Origin: Aurantimonas manganoxydans SI85-9A1
Lineage (GTDB): Bacteria > Pseudomonadota > Alphaproteobacteria > Rhizobiales > Rhizobiaceae
DNA length: 64,000 nt
NCBI RefSeq assembly: GCF_000153465.1
Contig: NZ_CH672387.1
Coordinates: forward strand, 402,179-466,178
Reading direction: 5' to 3'
Below are positions 1-8,619 of this stretch, one piece after another. The notes beneath the pieces were generated by a model. That model worked only from the letters and a program-made list of their open reading frames with translations. It was not told the origin of the DNA and searched no databases. A program made the position numbers and the translations under genes. Each line of letters opens with the position of its first letter. Position 1 is the first letter of the stretch.

Positions 1-730
1 CGTTCAGCCACGAAAACTCGGTGCGGCGCGCTGGCGTCGTCTCCAGAACCGGTGCCTCGGCACACCATCCGAAGGTAAAGCCGCGCTGGCGGCAGCGTGT
101 ATAGAAGTCGCTGTCACCGCCGCCGATGAAGTTGAAGGCGGTGTCGAGAAACGGCGCGCCGATCGTCTCGAGCACCTTGCGGCGGATCGCGACATTGCCC
201 GAGGAATAGAGGATCGGGACTGCCCCGGTCTCGCTGTAATGCGGCGTGAAGACCGGATGGCGCGCGTAGCGGGTGCTGGCACCGTCCTCGAAGACCGGCA
301 CCTGCGGCCCGCCGACGATATCGGCATCGAGCCTGTCGGAGGTTGCCACGAGACGGTCGATCCAGTCCGGGTCGGCGATCTCGTCGTCGTCGATCACCAG
401 AAGATGGCGCATGGCCGGAAACCGCGTCAGCGCGGTCTGCCAGCCGGCATTGTAGGCGGCGCAATTGCCGCGCTCATGGGCGATCAGGACGAGGCCGTTC
501 AGGTGACCGTCCGCAAACAGGGGACGCGCGGCATCGAGCCCGGCACGGCCCTCGGCGTCGTTCTCCATGACGATCACGGCAAATGGACGGGTGGTCCGTT
601 GCGCAGCCAGCGAGGCGAGCGTCTTCAGGAGATGCTCGGGCCGGCGAAAGGTCGGAAGGGTGACGACGATCGCGAAGGCGTCGCCGTCGAGGCCGGGCGA
701 TTCACATGCGATGGTGATGGCGTCGGTCAT
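1..730 (-). CDS. Glycosyltransferase family 2 protein (3' end cut by window edge)
   Basis: The gene reads leftward from an ATG at 730 and stays open for 243 codons to the window edge, so its C-terminus is missing. The N-terminal part has a GT-A fold signature: a beta strand with LPTFRRPEHLLKTL (about residues 25-38), the metal-binding acidic cluster LLVIDDDEIADPDW (DDD at 114-116) and a downstream GGGDSDFYTR motif (203-212) that usually contains the catalytic acid. This is a cytoplasmic or membrane-associated transferase that adds a sugar from a nucleotide-sugar donor. It diverges from the next glycosyltransferase (starting near 942) and opens a polysaccharide locus running to about 10.6 kb. 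Donor and acceptor cannot be read from the sequence. The family is sure and the specific role is inferred from context. Confidence 0.88.
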   Translation of the reverse strand, partial: MTDAITIACESPGLDGDAFAIVVTLPTFRRPEHLLKTLASLAAQRTTRPFAVIVMENDAEGRAGLDAARPLFADGHLNGLVLIAHERGNCAAYNAGWQTALTRFPAMRHLLVIDDDEIADPDWIDRLVATSDRLDADIVGGPQVPVFEDGASTRYARHPVFTPHYSETGAVPILYSSGNVAIRRKVLETIGAPFLDTAFNFIGGGDSDFYTRCRQRGFTFGWCAEAPVLETTPARRTEFSWLN

Positions 731-941
731 CGATCTCGCTCGGGCGATTGTCCGCGGTTCGGCGCGAGCAGACCAGAGAAAGGTGAAGAAAGGATCGATT
801 TCCCTCAGATCGCGCGCCATCGGACGGGGAGATCCTCGTTCTTGGCACGAACCTGCGGGGTTTGATCCGGCGGATTGATATTCCTTCAATCCTTCCGTGC
901 CAGCATTCTGCTCCTTGCAGCGCACACCCCTGGTTTGTCGG

Positions 942-2198
942 ATGCATCTTCTCTTTCTCTCCTCGCTGCTGCCGGACGGCCGGCCGTCGACCGGATTCGA
1001 GATTGCCAATCACGCGATCGCGCAGTCCTACCGGCGGCAGGGCGTGCGGCTGAGCTTCGCCGGCTTTCGCCGACCCGGCAGCCGGCAGCCGGCCGCGGAC
1101 GAGATCTGTCTCGGCGAGCTGGCCATCGAGAACGCCGCGGCGTCGCTGTCGCAGAAGATCGGCTGGGTGGGCGCCGCGACATTGCGCAACCTGCCGGTGT
1201 CGGCCGCCAAGGTAGCGGGGCTGACGCGGGACGGGATTCGCGCACGGCTGGCCGAGGCGGGGCCGGTGGATGGCTACGTGCTGAGCTCGGTGCAGATGCC
1301 CGCCGCCTATCCGTTTCTGGCGCGGGAGAAGCCTTCGATCTTCATCGCCCACAATGTCGAGCATCGCTCGGCCGCCGAGAATGCTCGCAACGCCGGCCGC
1401 CTGCACACGCGGGCGCTCTATGCCCGCGAGGCCGCGCTGTTACGCCGGGTGGAACACTGCATCTGCCGCGACGCGGCGGTCATCCACACGCTGAGCGAGG
1501 AGGATCGCGCCGCGCTGGGCCTTGCCGGATCTGCTCGCTGCCGGCCGTTGGCCCTGACGACGGGACGCTCGCCCCGCGCCGACGACGGCGTGCGCAGCCA
1601 CGATGTCGGACTGATCGGCACCTGGAGCTGGGCGCCGAACCGCGTCGGGCTCGACTGGTTCCTGGCGCAGGTCGTGCCGCGCCTGCCGTCCGACATCCGC
1701 GTCGCCATCGCCGGCAGCTTCGACGGCACCCCGCCGGCGCTGCCCGGCAACGTCTCCTTCCTCGGCCGGGTCGCGGACGCACAGGCCTTCGTCGGTGCCT
1801 CGCGGGTGCTGGCGCTGGCGACCAGGGGCGGAACCGGCATCCAGCTCAAGACCATCGAGACCTTCGAGGAGGGCATGCCGGCCGTCGCGACACCGCAGGC
1901 CCTGCGGGGCGTCGGTGCCGTGCCGGCAAATGTCCGCACCGCAGACGATCCGCAGGATTTTGCCGACCGGCTGGTCGAACTGGTGGCCGCCGAGCGCGCC
2001 GGGGAGAGCGTGCGCATGGATGGCGCCGATTTCGTGCGGACGCAGACCGCCGCCCTGGATGCCGGCATCGCCGCCAGTCTCGATATGCTGCGCACGGCGT
2101 TGTCCCGCCGGGTGAACAACGGCACGGAGCAGCGGGACACCGCGCACATGGCCGGAGAAGCCGGGCAGGTCGCCCTGGCCGGCCGGGATCAGGCCTGA
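942..2198 (+). CDS. Glycosyltransferase, GT4/GT-B type
   Basis: The product is about 418 residues. I chose the ATG at 942 because the product then begins MHLLFLSSLLPDGRPSTG, the usual first Rossmann strand of a GT-B enzyme. A GTG at 897 in the same frame would add 15 unlike residues. An HNVEHRSAAEN segment (about 137-147) matches a motif I associate with alphaproteobacterial exopolysaccharide GT4-like proteins. GTWSWAPN (226-233) opens the second domain, and the donor-site region is GGTGIQLKTIETFEEG (296-311). It probably transfers a sugar during assembly of the repeat unit on the cytoplasmic face. The stop codon overlaps the start of the following WecG-like gene (TGATG), so the two are translationally coupled. 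Specificity is unknown. Confidence 0.82.
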   Translation: MHLLFLSSLLPDGRPSTGFEIANHAIAQSYRRQGVRLSFAGFRRPGSRQPAADEICLGELAIENAAASLSQKIGWVGAATLRNLPVSAAKVAGLTRDGIRARLAEAGPVDGYVLSSVQMPAAYPFLAREKPSIFIAHNVEHRSAAENARNAGRLHTRALYAREAALLRRVEHCICRDAAVIHTLSEEDRAALGLAGSARCRPLALTTGRSPRADDGVRSHDVGLIGTWSWAPNRVGLDWFLAQVVPRLPSDIRVAIAGSFDGTPPALPGNVSFLGRVADAQAFVGASRVLALATRGGTGIQLKTIETFEEGMPAVATPQALRGVGAVPANVRTADDPQDFADRLVELVAAERAGESVRMDGADFVRTQTAALDAGIAASLDMLRTALSRRVNNGTEQRDTAHMAGEAGQVALAGRDQA

Positions 2199-2995
2199 TG
2201 GACGGCGGCCAGCACCTGCCCCAAGAGGCTTCCCCGCAGACGGCGATGGCCGAGCGCCGGATCGCCGGGATTGCGGTGGCCGACATCACCGGAGCGGACG
2301 CCATTCGCCGGCTGGACGCGGCCATGAGCAGCGAAGGCGCTCCGACGCGGCTTGCCTTCCTCAACGCCCATTGCGTCAATCTGGTGCGCGCGAACCCGGA
2401 CTACCGGCGGGCGCTGGCCGCCTGTCTGGTGCTGCCGGACGGGATCGGCGTCGACATCGCCGCGCGCCTTCTCTACGGCGCGCGCTTTCGCGAAAACCTC
2501 AACGGCACCGACTTCGTCCCGCGGCTTCTGTCAGCGCTCGATCGACCGCTGCGCGTCGCGCTGATCGGCGGCGCGCCGGGCGTTGCCGAGCGTGCGGCAG
2601 GACGATTCGGCGAAATCGCGCCCCACCACGATTATGTGACCATCTCCGACGGCTATTTCGATGCGGCGGGACAGGCCGTCGTCCTGACCGCGCTGGAGCA
2701 TGCGGAGGCGGATATCGTGCTGGTGGCGATGGGCGTGCCGGCGCAGGAGCTCTTCCTGGTCAACGCATTGAATTCGCGTCACGGTCGCCTGTTCGTCGGG
2801 GTCGGCGCGCTGTTCGACTTCCACGCCGGAAACGTGTCGCGCGCGCCGGCGCTCGTGCGTCGGTTGCGCATGGAATGGGTGTGGCGTCTGGCGCTCGAGC
2901 CGGCACGGTTGTGGCGGCGCTACATTCTCGGCAATCCAGCCTTTCTCCTCGGGATTCTCCGCGATAGGTTCGCGCCGCGTCACCCGATCGGCTGA
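2198..2995 (+). CDS. WecG/TagA/CpsF-family glycosyltransferase
   Basis: The 265-residue protein carries the hallmarks of the WecG/TagA (GT26) family: AFLNAHCVNLV near residue 55, LPDGIGVDIAARLLYG near 80-94 with the conserved Asp, NGTDFVPRLL just after it, GVPAQELFL near 180, and the C-terminal arginine-rich RMEWVWRLALEPARLWRRY segment that associates with membrane. Family members add N-acetylmannosamine(uronic acid) or related sugars to a lipid-linked acceptor, early in polymer synthesis. The start ATG overlaps the stop of the upstream GT4-like gene by one base, which fixes the start. The same reading frame stays open upstream to 875, but that stretch is a shadow of the upstream gene. The sugar transferred here is not predictable. 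Confidence 0.9.
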   Translation: MDGGQHLPQEASPQTAMAERRIAGIAVADITGADAIRRLDAAMSSEGAPTRLAFLNAHCVNLVRANPDYRRALAACLVLPDGIGVDIAARLLYGARFRENLNGTDFVPRLLSALDRPLRVALIGGAPGVAERAAGRFGEIAPHHDYVTISDGYFDAAGQAVVLTALEHAEADIVLVAMGVPAQELFLVNALNSRHGRLFVGVGALFDFHAGNVSRAPALVRRLRMEWVWRLALEPARLWRRYILGNPAFLLGILRDRFAPRHPIG

Positions 2996-3022
2996 TGTGT
3001 TGAGGCCCGCGGGACGGAGACG

Positions 3023-3907
3023 ATGACCTTGCAGTCGGCCATTGTGACGTCGAGCTATCGCGGCGATTTCGAGCGCTGCTGCCTCCTATGCGAGAGCATG
3101 GATCAGCGGGTCACCGGCCAAAGCCGTCATCTGATCATGGTCGAGGGTGCCGATGTCGCCCTGTTCCGCCAACTGGCCGGCCCGCGGCGCGAGATCGTCG
3201 ACGAACGCGATCTTCTGCCGCGATGGCTGCGGCCGTTTCCCGATCCGTTGTCGCTCGGGCGTCGCCGCATCTGGCTGACGCCGAAGGGGCCGCCGCTGCG
3301 AGGCTGGCACGTGCAACAACTGCGCCGTCTCGCCATTTCCGCGCTGCTCGACGAAAAGGTCGTCGTGTCGGTGGATTCCGACGTCGTGTTCCTGCGGCCC
3401 TTCGATCTCGGCTGGTTTCAGCGTAACGGAGGGGTCGACTTCTTCCGGCGTCCAGGCTCCGTGGCCTTCCTCGACGAACCGGCCCGCGGCGAACACCGCG
3501 CCTGGTCGCGCCGGGCAGGGGCCATGCTCGGAATCGACGCGCCGGCGACGACCGACGAGGGATATATCGGAACGCTGCTTCCGTGGCGCACGGACACGGT
3601 GCGCGAGATGAAGGCCCGCATGGAGAGGGTCGGCGGCCGCGCGTGGATGAGCATCCTGGTCGGTGGGCGGGCGCTGTCGGAATGCACGCTCTACGGCCGC
3701 TTCGTCGCCGAGGTGGAGGACCGGCCGGACCGGCATGTCCCGACGGATGTCGAACTCTGCCACATGTACTGGAACGGTGCGGCGCTGGGCGCGCAGGCGC
3801 TGGCCGATTTCTCGCGCGGACTCGCACCGCATCAGGTGGCGGCGGGCATCCAGTCCTTCACCGGGACGGACCCGGCGCTCATTCGCCGGGCTGTGGGGCT
3901 GATCTGA
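3023..3907 (+). CDS. DUF6492 family protein, probable glycosyltransferase-like
   Basis: The 294-residue protein starts at an ATG preceded by GGGACGGAGACG. It begins with a strand and loop, AIVTSSYRGDFERC, and has a DSDVVFLRPFD motif (DSD at 118-120), the DXD-like metal and nucleotide-sugar site of GT-A folds. From memory the pattern matches proteins annotated as DUF6492, which are common in polysaccharide loci and have no assigned reaction. It lies 27 bases after the WecG-like gene on the same strand and is probably its operon partner. Its last 29 bases overlap the end of the oppositely oriented flippase gene. A role as an additional transferase is inference from the motif and the location. 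Confidence 0.72.
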   Translation: MTLQSAIVTSSYRGDFERCCLLCESMDQRVTGQSRHLIMVEGADVALFRQLAGPRREIVDERDLLPRWLRPFPDPLSLGRRRIWLTPKGPPLRGWHVQQLRRLAISALLDEKVVVSVDSDVVFLRPFDLGWFQRNGGVDFFRRPGSVAFLDEPARGEHRAWSRRAGAMLGIDAPATTDEGYIGTLLPWRTDTVREMKARMERVGGRAWMSILVGGRALSECTLYGRFVAEVEDRPDRHVPTDVELCHMYWNGAALGAQALADFSRGLAPHQVAAGIQSFTGTDPALIRRAVGLI

Positions 3908-5192
3908 GCCAGCGGCGCGACAGGCGGGTGCGCGGGCGCGACCAGTCGAAGGCCGCGTAGGTCGAGGACGCCGAGACGATCCACAGCACCAGGAACAGCC
4001 CGTTCAGGCCGAGGATCCAGCGTTCGGTATCGGGCGCGGCGCGCAGCAGCACCACCAGAAGGCCGGCCTTGATCAGGCCGACAATGGCGAGGATCAGCGC
4101 GCGCAGGCCGGTCTTGCCGCGCGCATAGAGCAGTTCGCTCTCGTATTCGATGAGATTACGGAAGGCCGGGACGAACAGCGCGACGAGAACCAGCGGCGCG
4201 GCGTCGGCAACATTGCGGCCGAGGAGCGTGGGGTAGACGTGCAGGATGCCGCCGAGGACCGCCAGCCCGGCGACCGAGACGACCGCGACGATCGCTTCCA
4301 GCCCCCAGCGCATCTTCCAGTCGGCGATCCAGCCCGGGCTCTTCATCAGCTTCTGCACGATCATCGTGTTGGCCGAGCGGATCGGTAGCGCCGTCAGGTC
4401 GATCAGGCGCATGAGGATGGCGTAGATGCCGGCCATCTGTGGTCCGCCCAGCGACAGGACGAGCAGCTTGTCGAGCTCCGACTGCAGATAGAAGATGATC
4501 TCGGCGCCGGCCACCGACAGGCTGTCGCGCCAGCGCGCCAGATAGAGCGCTGGCCGGAAGCGCAGCCGCTGGCGGGGGTAGAAGCCGACGATGGCGAAGA
4601 GCGCGGCGGCGGCATTGGCCGTCATGTAGACCCAGGACCATTCCAGCAGGGTGCCGCTGCCGACAAGGACGAAGCCGACCGCGGCGGCGGCGCGGATCGC
4701 CGAGCCGGCGATGACGATGCTGGCGCCTCGCCCGAAGCGCCCGAGGCCGTTATTGACGATGACCACCACTTCCAGCGCCCGCCAGAAGAGAATTTCCGCA
4801 GTGACCACGGCGACGAAGGCGGCGATGCCCATCTCGCCGTCGAAGAAGGCCGCATAGAAGCCGGCGGCGGCCATGGCGACGACCGGCAGCGACAGGAGGA
4901 AGGCGACGAGCAGGCCGGCCGTATAAGTGCCGACCAGACGCTGGCGCACCGTCGCCACCCGGTAGAGCGGCGAGACGAAGCCGAAGCCGCCGATGCGCGA
5001 CAGGACGATGCCGGTGGCCGACGCGGTGGCGAACAGGCCGAAATCGCCGACGGACAGGCCGTTGGCGATGCTGACGAAATAGGCGAGCGACAGGACCAGC
5101 CGGCCGGCGGATCCGCTGAGCAACCAGGCGTAATCGCGGATCACGCTTAGGTTGCCCTTAAAGCTTTCGATCCAGACTGCTGTGCGTGGCAT
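3879..5192 (-). CDS. Oligosaccharide flippase family protein (Wzx-like)
   Basis: The product of about 437 residues is almost entirely hydrophobic, with roughly 12 predicted membrane segments. These include GSAGRLVLSLAYFVSIANG near the start, AGLLVAFLLSLPVVAMAAAG and, close to the end, LNGLFLVLWIVSASSTYAA. Basic loops lie between them, as in the MATE/PST flippase superfamily. Such proteins move lipid-linked repeat units across the inner membrane. I chose the ATG at 5192 because the product then starts MPRTAVWIESFKGNLSVIRD just before the first helix. The longer frame to 5252 adds unlikely residues. It is divergent from the GH10 gene with only about 29 bases between the two proposed starts, and its 3' end overlaps the DUF6492 gene by 29 bases in convergent orientation. 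Confidence 0.85.
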   Translation of the reverse strand: MPRTAVWIESFKGNLSVIRDYAWLLSGSAGRLVLSLAYFVSIANGLSVGDFGLFATASATGIVLSRIGGFGFVSPLYRVATVRQRLVGTYTAGLLVAFLLSLPVVAMAAAGFYAAFFDGEMGIAAFVAVVTAEILFWRALEVVVIVNNGLGRFGRGASIVIAGSAIRAAAAVGFVLVGSGTLLEWSWVYMTANAAAALFAIVGFYPRQRLRFRPALYLARWRDSLSVAGAEIIFYLQSELDKLLVLSLGGPQMAGIYAILMRLIDLTALPIRSANTMIVQKLMKSPGWIADWKMRWGLEAIVAVVSVAGLAVLGGILHVYPTLLGRNVADAAPLVLVALFVPAFRNLIEYESELLYARGKTGLRALILAIVGLIKAGLLVVLLRAAPDTERWILGLNGLFLVLWIVSASSTYAAFDWSRPRTRLSRRWLRSAPQPGE

Positions 5193-5221
5193 GCTCCAAC
5201 CTTCGGGAGAGCGATAGGCAG

Positions 5222-6385
5222 ATGACGATACACCACCGCGGGCGCGATGCACGTTCCAGGTTGCGAAGCGTGCACCAGCCGGAAGCAGCCGCGCCCGGCG
5301 GCTCGTCTCCGACTAGCGCGGGAAGTTTAACGCGCCGTTCCCTTCTGGGCGCCGGGGCCGCGCTGGCGTTGGCGCCAGGTGCGGCATCGGCCGCCGGAAC
5401 CGGTGTGCGAGCGGCCGGCGGCGTGCCGCTGGGCGGCGCCATCCAGGCCGAGTTCATGGAGGTCGACCCCGGCTACAAGCAGGCGTTTCTCGATCATTGC
5501 GACCTGATCATGCCGATGAACGGGCTGAAGTTCAGCCTCGTCCATCCCGCGCCCGGCCAGTGGAATTTCGAGCCCGCCGACCGGGTGGTCGATTTTGCCC
5601 TTCAGAACGACCGGCTCAGCCGGGGCACCTGCCACGTCTGGTGGGGCGCGACGCCGGACTGGGTGGAACGGCTCGACACCCCGGCCGCGGCGGAGGCCGC
5701 GCTGGTCGACCACATCGAACGGATCGGCGACCGCTACAAGGGCCGGCTGACCGGATGGGATGTCGTCAACGAGGTCATCGCCAACGATCCGGCCACCGAA
5801 GGCCCGCTGCGCCAGACCGTCTGGCTGGACAAGCTGGGTCCGAAGCACATTCCCATCGCCTTTGCGGCCTCGGCCCGGGCCGATCCGCAGGCGCGGCTGG
5901 TGATCAACGACTACGATCTGGAGTTCGTCGGCCCGCGCTTCGACGCGCGCCGGGAGATCATGCTCGGCATCGTGCGCCAGCTGCAGGACGGCAATGTGCC
6001 CGTCCACAGCGTCGGCATGCAGGGGCATCTGTATGCGGGACGTCAGATCGACAGGGAGGGGCTCGAACGCTTCCACAAGGAGCTGGACCGGCTCGGCGTC
6101 GGGCTGATGGTTACCGAGCTGGATATCATCGACTGGGAAACGCCGCCAAGCAACGCGGCGCAGGACGAGACCGCCTACGGGCTGGTCTCCGACCTCCTCG
6201 ACGCGATCTTCGCCTGGAAACCGCCGCAGGCGGTGACCGTCTGGGGCATCACCGACCGCTACAGCTGGGTGCCGGATGTGCTGCCGCGGCCGGACGGCCA
6301 TCCCGACCGGCCACTCCCGCTCGACCGCGACCTGCGCCCGAAGCCGTGGCTGGAGCTGCTGAAATCGCGCCTGCGGGCCGGCTGA
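5222..6385 (+). CDS. Exported endo-1,4-beta-xylanase-like glycoside hydrolase, GH10
   Basis: The protein carries a twin-arginine export signal (LTRRSLLGAGAALALAPG followed by AASAAG), so it is probably folded before export. The catalytic domain is GH10: the acid/base Glu lies in GWDVVNEVIAN, the nucleophile Glu in LMVTELDIIDWE, and MPMNGLKFSLVHP, TCHVWWGATPDW and VWGITDRYSW are further family motifs. It would cut beta-1,4-linked xylan-type or related glycans outside the cytoplasm. Inside a polysaccharide locus the likely job is trimming or releasing the cell's own polymer, but plant xylan degradation cannot be excluded. The start is uncertain: the ATG at 5222 leaves a long N-region, and a GTG at 5270 in frame would place the RR pair near residue 22, closer to typical Tat signals. 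Confidence 0.88.
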   Translation: MTIHHRGRDARSRLRSVHQPEAAAPGGSSPTSAGSLTRRSLLGAGAALALAPGAASAAGTGVRAAGGVPLGGAIQAEFMEVDPGYKQAFLDHCDLIMPMNGLKFSLVHPAPGQWNFEPADRVVDFALQNDRLSRGTCHVWWGATPDWVERLDTPAAAEAALVDHIERIGDRYKGRLTGWDVVNEVIANDPATEGPLRQTVWLDKLGPKHIPIAFAASARADPQARLVINDYDLEFVGPRFDARREIMLGIVRQLQDGNVPVHSVGMQGHLYAGRQIDREGLERFHKELDRLGVGLMVTELDIIDWETPPSNAAQDETAYGLVSDLLDAIFAWKPPQAVTVWGITDRYSWVPDVLPRPDGHPDRPLPLDRDLRPKPWLELLKSRLRAG

Positions 6386-6498
6386 CCGGCGGAAAGTTCC
6401 GCTACGGACGCGGGTCTTAACCGTTCATTAGCCATGATTGCCCACAGTTGGTCGGCAAGGTCCGGCACTTGACCCGGGCAGCTGTTCTGCGGATCGAT

Positions 6499-8511
6499 AT
6501 GGCTATGTTCTCATCGGAGACGAACCCGAACGCACCGTACGCCGCGCGCCCGTCGGGGCCGCAGATGCAGGATTCCAACGGCTCGCTGATCGACCCGGTG
6601 CATGTCTTCCAGTCGGTCTGGTCGGCGCGGCGGCTGATCATCCTGACGACCATCTTCGGGCTGTTGCTCGGTGTCGCCTTCGCGCTGTCGATGCCGAAGA
6701 AATACACCGCCTATTCGCAGATCTTCGCCGATCCGCGCGACATCAAGGTGGTGCAGAACGAGGTCACGCCGAACGGCCTGCCGACGGAGGCGACCCTCGC
6801 CTTGATCGAGAGCCAGATCGCGGTCATCAACTCCAACGACCTGATGGCCAAGATCGTCGAGGCAGCCGATCTGACGTCGGACCCCGAATTCAACGGCCAG
6901 GGCGAATCGCTGTTGCCGTCGCTGGAAAGCCTCGGCCTCACCAGCCCCACGATCGCGTCGACCAACGAGCGCTTCCTGCAGACGATGGAGAATCTGCGCG
7001 AGGCGACCGGGGTCTCGCGCGATGCCAAGAGCTTTATCCTCAACATCTCCGTGACGACCGAAAGCCCGGAGAAATCCGCGGAGCTGTCGCGTCTGGTCGC
7101 CAACACCTTCATCGACCATCTGGCAGAGGTCCAGTCGGACACGGCGGGGCGGGCGACCAACGCGCTCTCCTCGCGTCTGACCGAGCTGCGGGAGAAGGTC
7201 TCGGCCGCCGAACAGGCGGTGGAAGACTACAAGTCCGAGAACGAGCTCGTCGGCGTTGGCGGGCAGCTCGTCGACGACAGCTACATCCTGCGGATCAACG
7301 ACGAACTGTCCCGCGGCCGGGCCAATGTCACCGCCCTCAGGGTCAAGGCCGAGCAGATGTCCAAGGCCAGTGTCGACGACGTGGTCGAAGGGGCCTTTCC
7401 CGAAGAGCTGACGTCGGAGGCGCTGACGCGCCTGCGCGGTACGTATTCGGACCTTGCCCAGAAGACCGCGTCGCTCGCGGCCACGCTCGGGCCCCGGCAT
7501 CCGCAGCTGATCGCCAGCCGACAGTCGCTGGCCTCGGCGCGCGACGCCATCCGCTCCGAGCTCGCCCGGATCGTCGCCGGGGCGCAGACCGATCTTGCCC
7601 GCGCCGAGCGCACCAATCGCGATCTCACCAAGCAGCTCGACGAGCTGAAGTCCGATCAGGTGGCGACGAGCGGCTCCTTCGTGCGGCTGCGCGAATTGCA
7701 GCGCGAGGTCGAGGCCTCGCGGGCGGTCTATGAATCCTACCTGCTGCGGGCCCGGGAAACCGGTGAGCAGCAGGGCATCAACACGGCCAATGTCCGGGTG
7801 ATCTCGGAAGCCACCCCGCCGCTGCGGCCGTCCAGTATGTCGCGGCGTCTGGTGGTCGGGGCCGGCGGCATGCTGGGCTTCCTTGCCGGGGTGTTCCTTG
7901 CCGGCGTCGGTGCGATCTCCGAGCAGTATCGCAACGCCATGCGGATGCGGGCGGAGATGGCGGCACGGCCCCGTCCGGCGGGCTTCAGCACCTCCTACAG
8001 CTCGGCCGCGACCGGTCATTTCGGCAATGGCGGCGGGTATTCCACGGCCATCGTTATGGCCCCTGGCGACGGCGCCATGACCCCCGGCGCCGAGACCAAG
8101 GACGACGACTTCCGTCCATCGGTCCATGCGAGCGCGCAGGATCAACGGCGCATGGCCGAGGCCATGCCGATTGCGGAAGAGCCCGTGTCCGTCGAGGCAG
8201 GCTCGGCAACGGTCGAGACCGCCGCGTCGGAGGATCGCCCTGCTCCGGCGAATGACGGAGAGGATGCCGCAGCTCCCGCGCAGGCGGCGCTAGATGCGGA
8301 CAGCGTGGGCGAAGACGAGACCCTGCCGCCGGCCGTGCGGCGGCGGACGCTGCGCGAGCGCATCCGCGCGCTGGGCGGCGATCTTCCCGATCCCGCCGAC
8401 AGCGAGACGCCGCAGGCCGGCGACGACGAGGAAGTCGTGCGGCTGCAGAACGACATCGCCGCGGTGAAGAAGCACATCGCCGACATTCGCGGCCGCCGCC
8501 AGGCACTGTAG
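6499..8511 (+). CDS. Wzc/GumC-like polysaccharide chain-length protein without kinase domain
   Basis: The product of about 670 residues has a Wzz-type N-terminus: a first membrane helix LIILTTIFGLLLGVAFALS at about 46-64, then periplasmic sequence with IFADPRDIKVV and SQIAVINSNDLMAKIV. A long coiled-coil stretch follows (about 195-430), then a GNVR-like segment (LRELQREVEASRAVYESYLL) and a second helix near 450-473 (VVGAGGMLGFLAGVFLAG). After that helix, where Wzc or ExoP would carry a bacterial tyrosine kinase, there is only a low-complexity tail rich in A, E, P and D ending in a short coiled coil. No Walker A motif is visible. It probably organises polymer length and export. The ATG at 6499 is chosen; an earlier start at 6448 is possible. 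Confidence 0.85.
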   Translation: MAMFSSETNPNAPYAARPSGPQMQDSNGSLIDPVHVFQSVWSARRLIILTTIFGLLLGVAFALSMPKKYTAYSQIFADPRDIKVVQNEVTPNGLPTEATLALIESQIAVINSNDLMAKIVEAADLTSDPEFNGQGESLLPSLESLGLTSPTIASTNERFLQTMENLREATGVSRDAKSFILNISVTTESPEKSAELSRLVANTFIDHLAEVQSDTAGRATNALSSRLTELREKVSAAEQAVEDYKSENELVGVGGQLVDDSYILRINDELSRGRANVTALRVKAEQMSKASVDDVVEGAFPEELTSEALTRLRGTYSDLAQKTASLAATLGPRHPQLIASRQSLASARDAIRSELARIVAGAQTDLARAERTNRDLTKQLDELKSDQVATSGSFVRLRELQREVEASRAVYESYLLRARETGEQQGINTANVRVISEATPPLRPSSMSRRLVVGAGGMLGFLAGVFLAGVGAISEQYRNAMRMRAEMAARPRPAGFSTSYSSAATGHFGNGGGYSTAIVMAPGDGAMTPGAETKDDDFRPSVHASAQDQRRMAEAMPIAEEPVSVEAGSATVETAASEDRPAPANDGEDAAAPAQAALDADSVGEDETLPPAVRRRTLRERIRALGGDLPDPADSETPQAGDDEEVVRLQNDIAAVKKHIADIRGRRQAL

Positions 8512-8619
8512 TCCCGGCACGCGGTCCGCGCGGATCGACGACAGGGGAGGTGAGCGCGCGGAGTGTGTTGCGGTCGCGGCCAGTTCAGCCAGCGCGCCGC
8601 ATTGATGCTCCGACGCGGA

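Noticed and set aside
239-865. Plus-strand ORF of 208 codons at the left edge
   Set aside because: It lies antisense to the GT2 gene, which shows the expected motifs on the minus strand.
875-2197. N-terminal 441 codons of the frame leading into the WecG-like gene, as a possible fusion
   Set aside because: The peptide is Arg/Gly-rich shadow sequence of the GT4-like gene in another frame; the WecG-like domain starts at the overlapping ATG at 2198.
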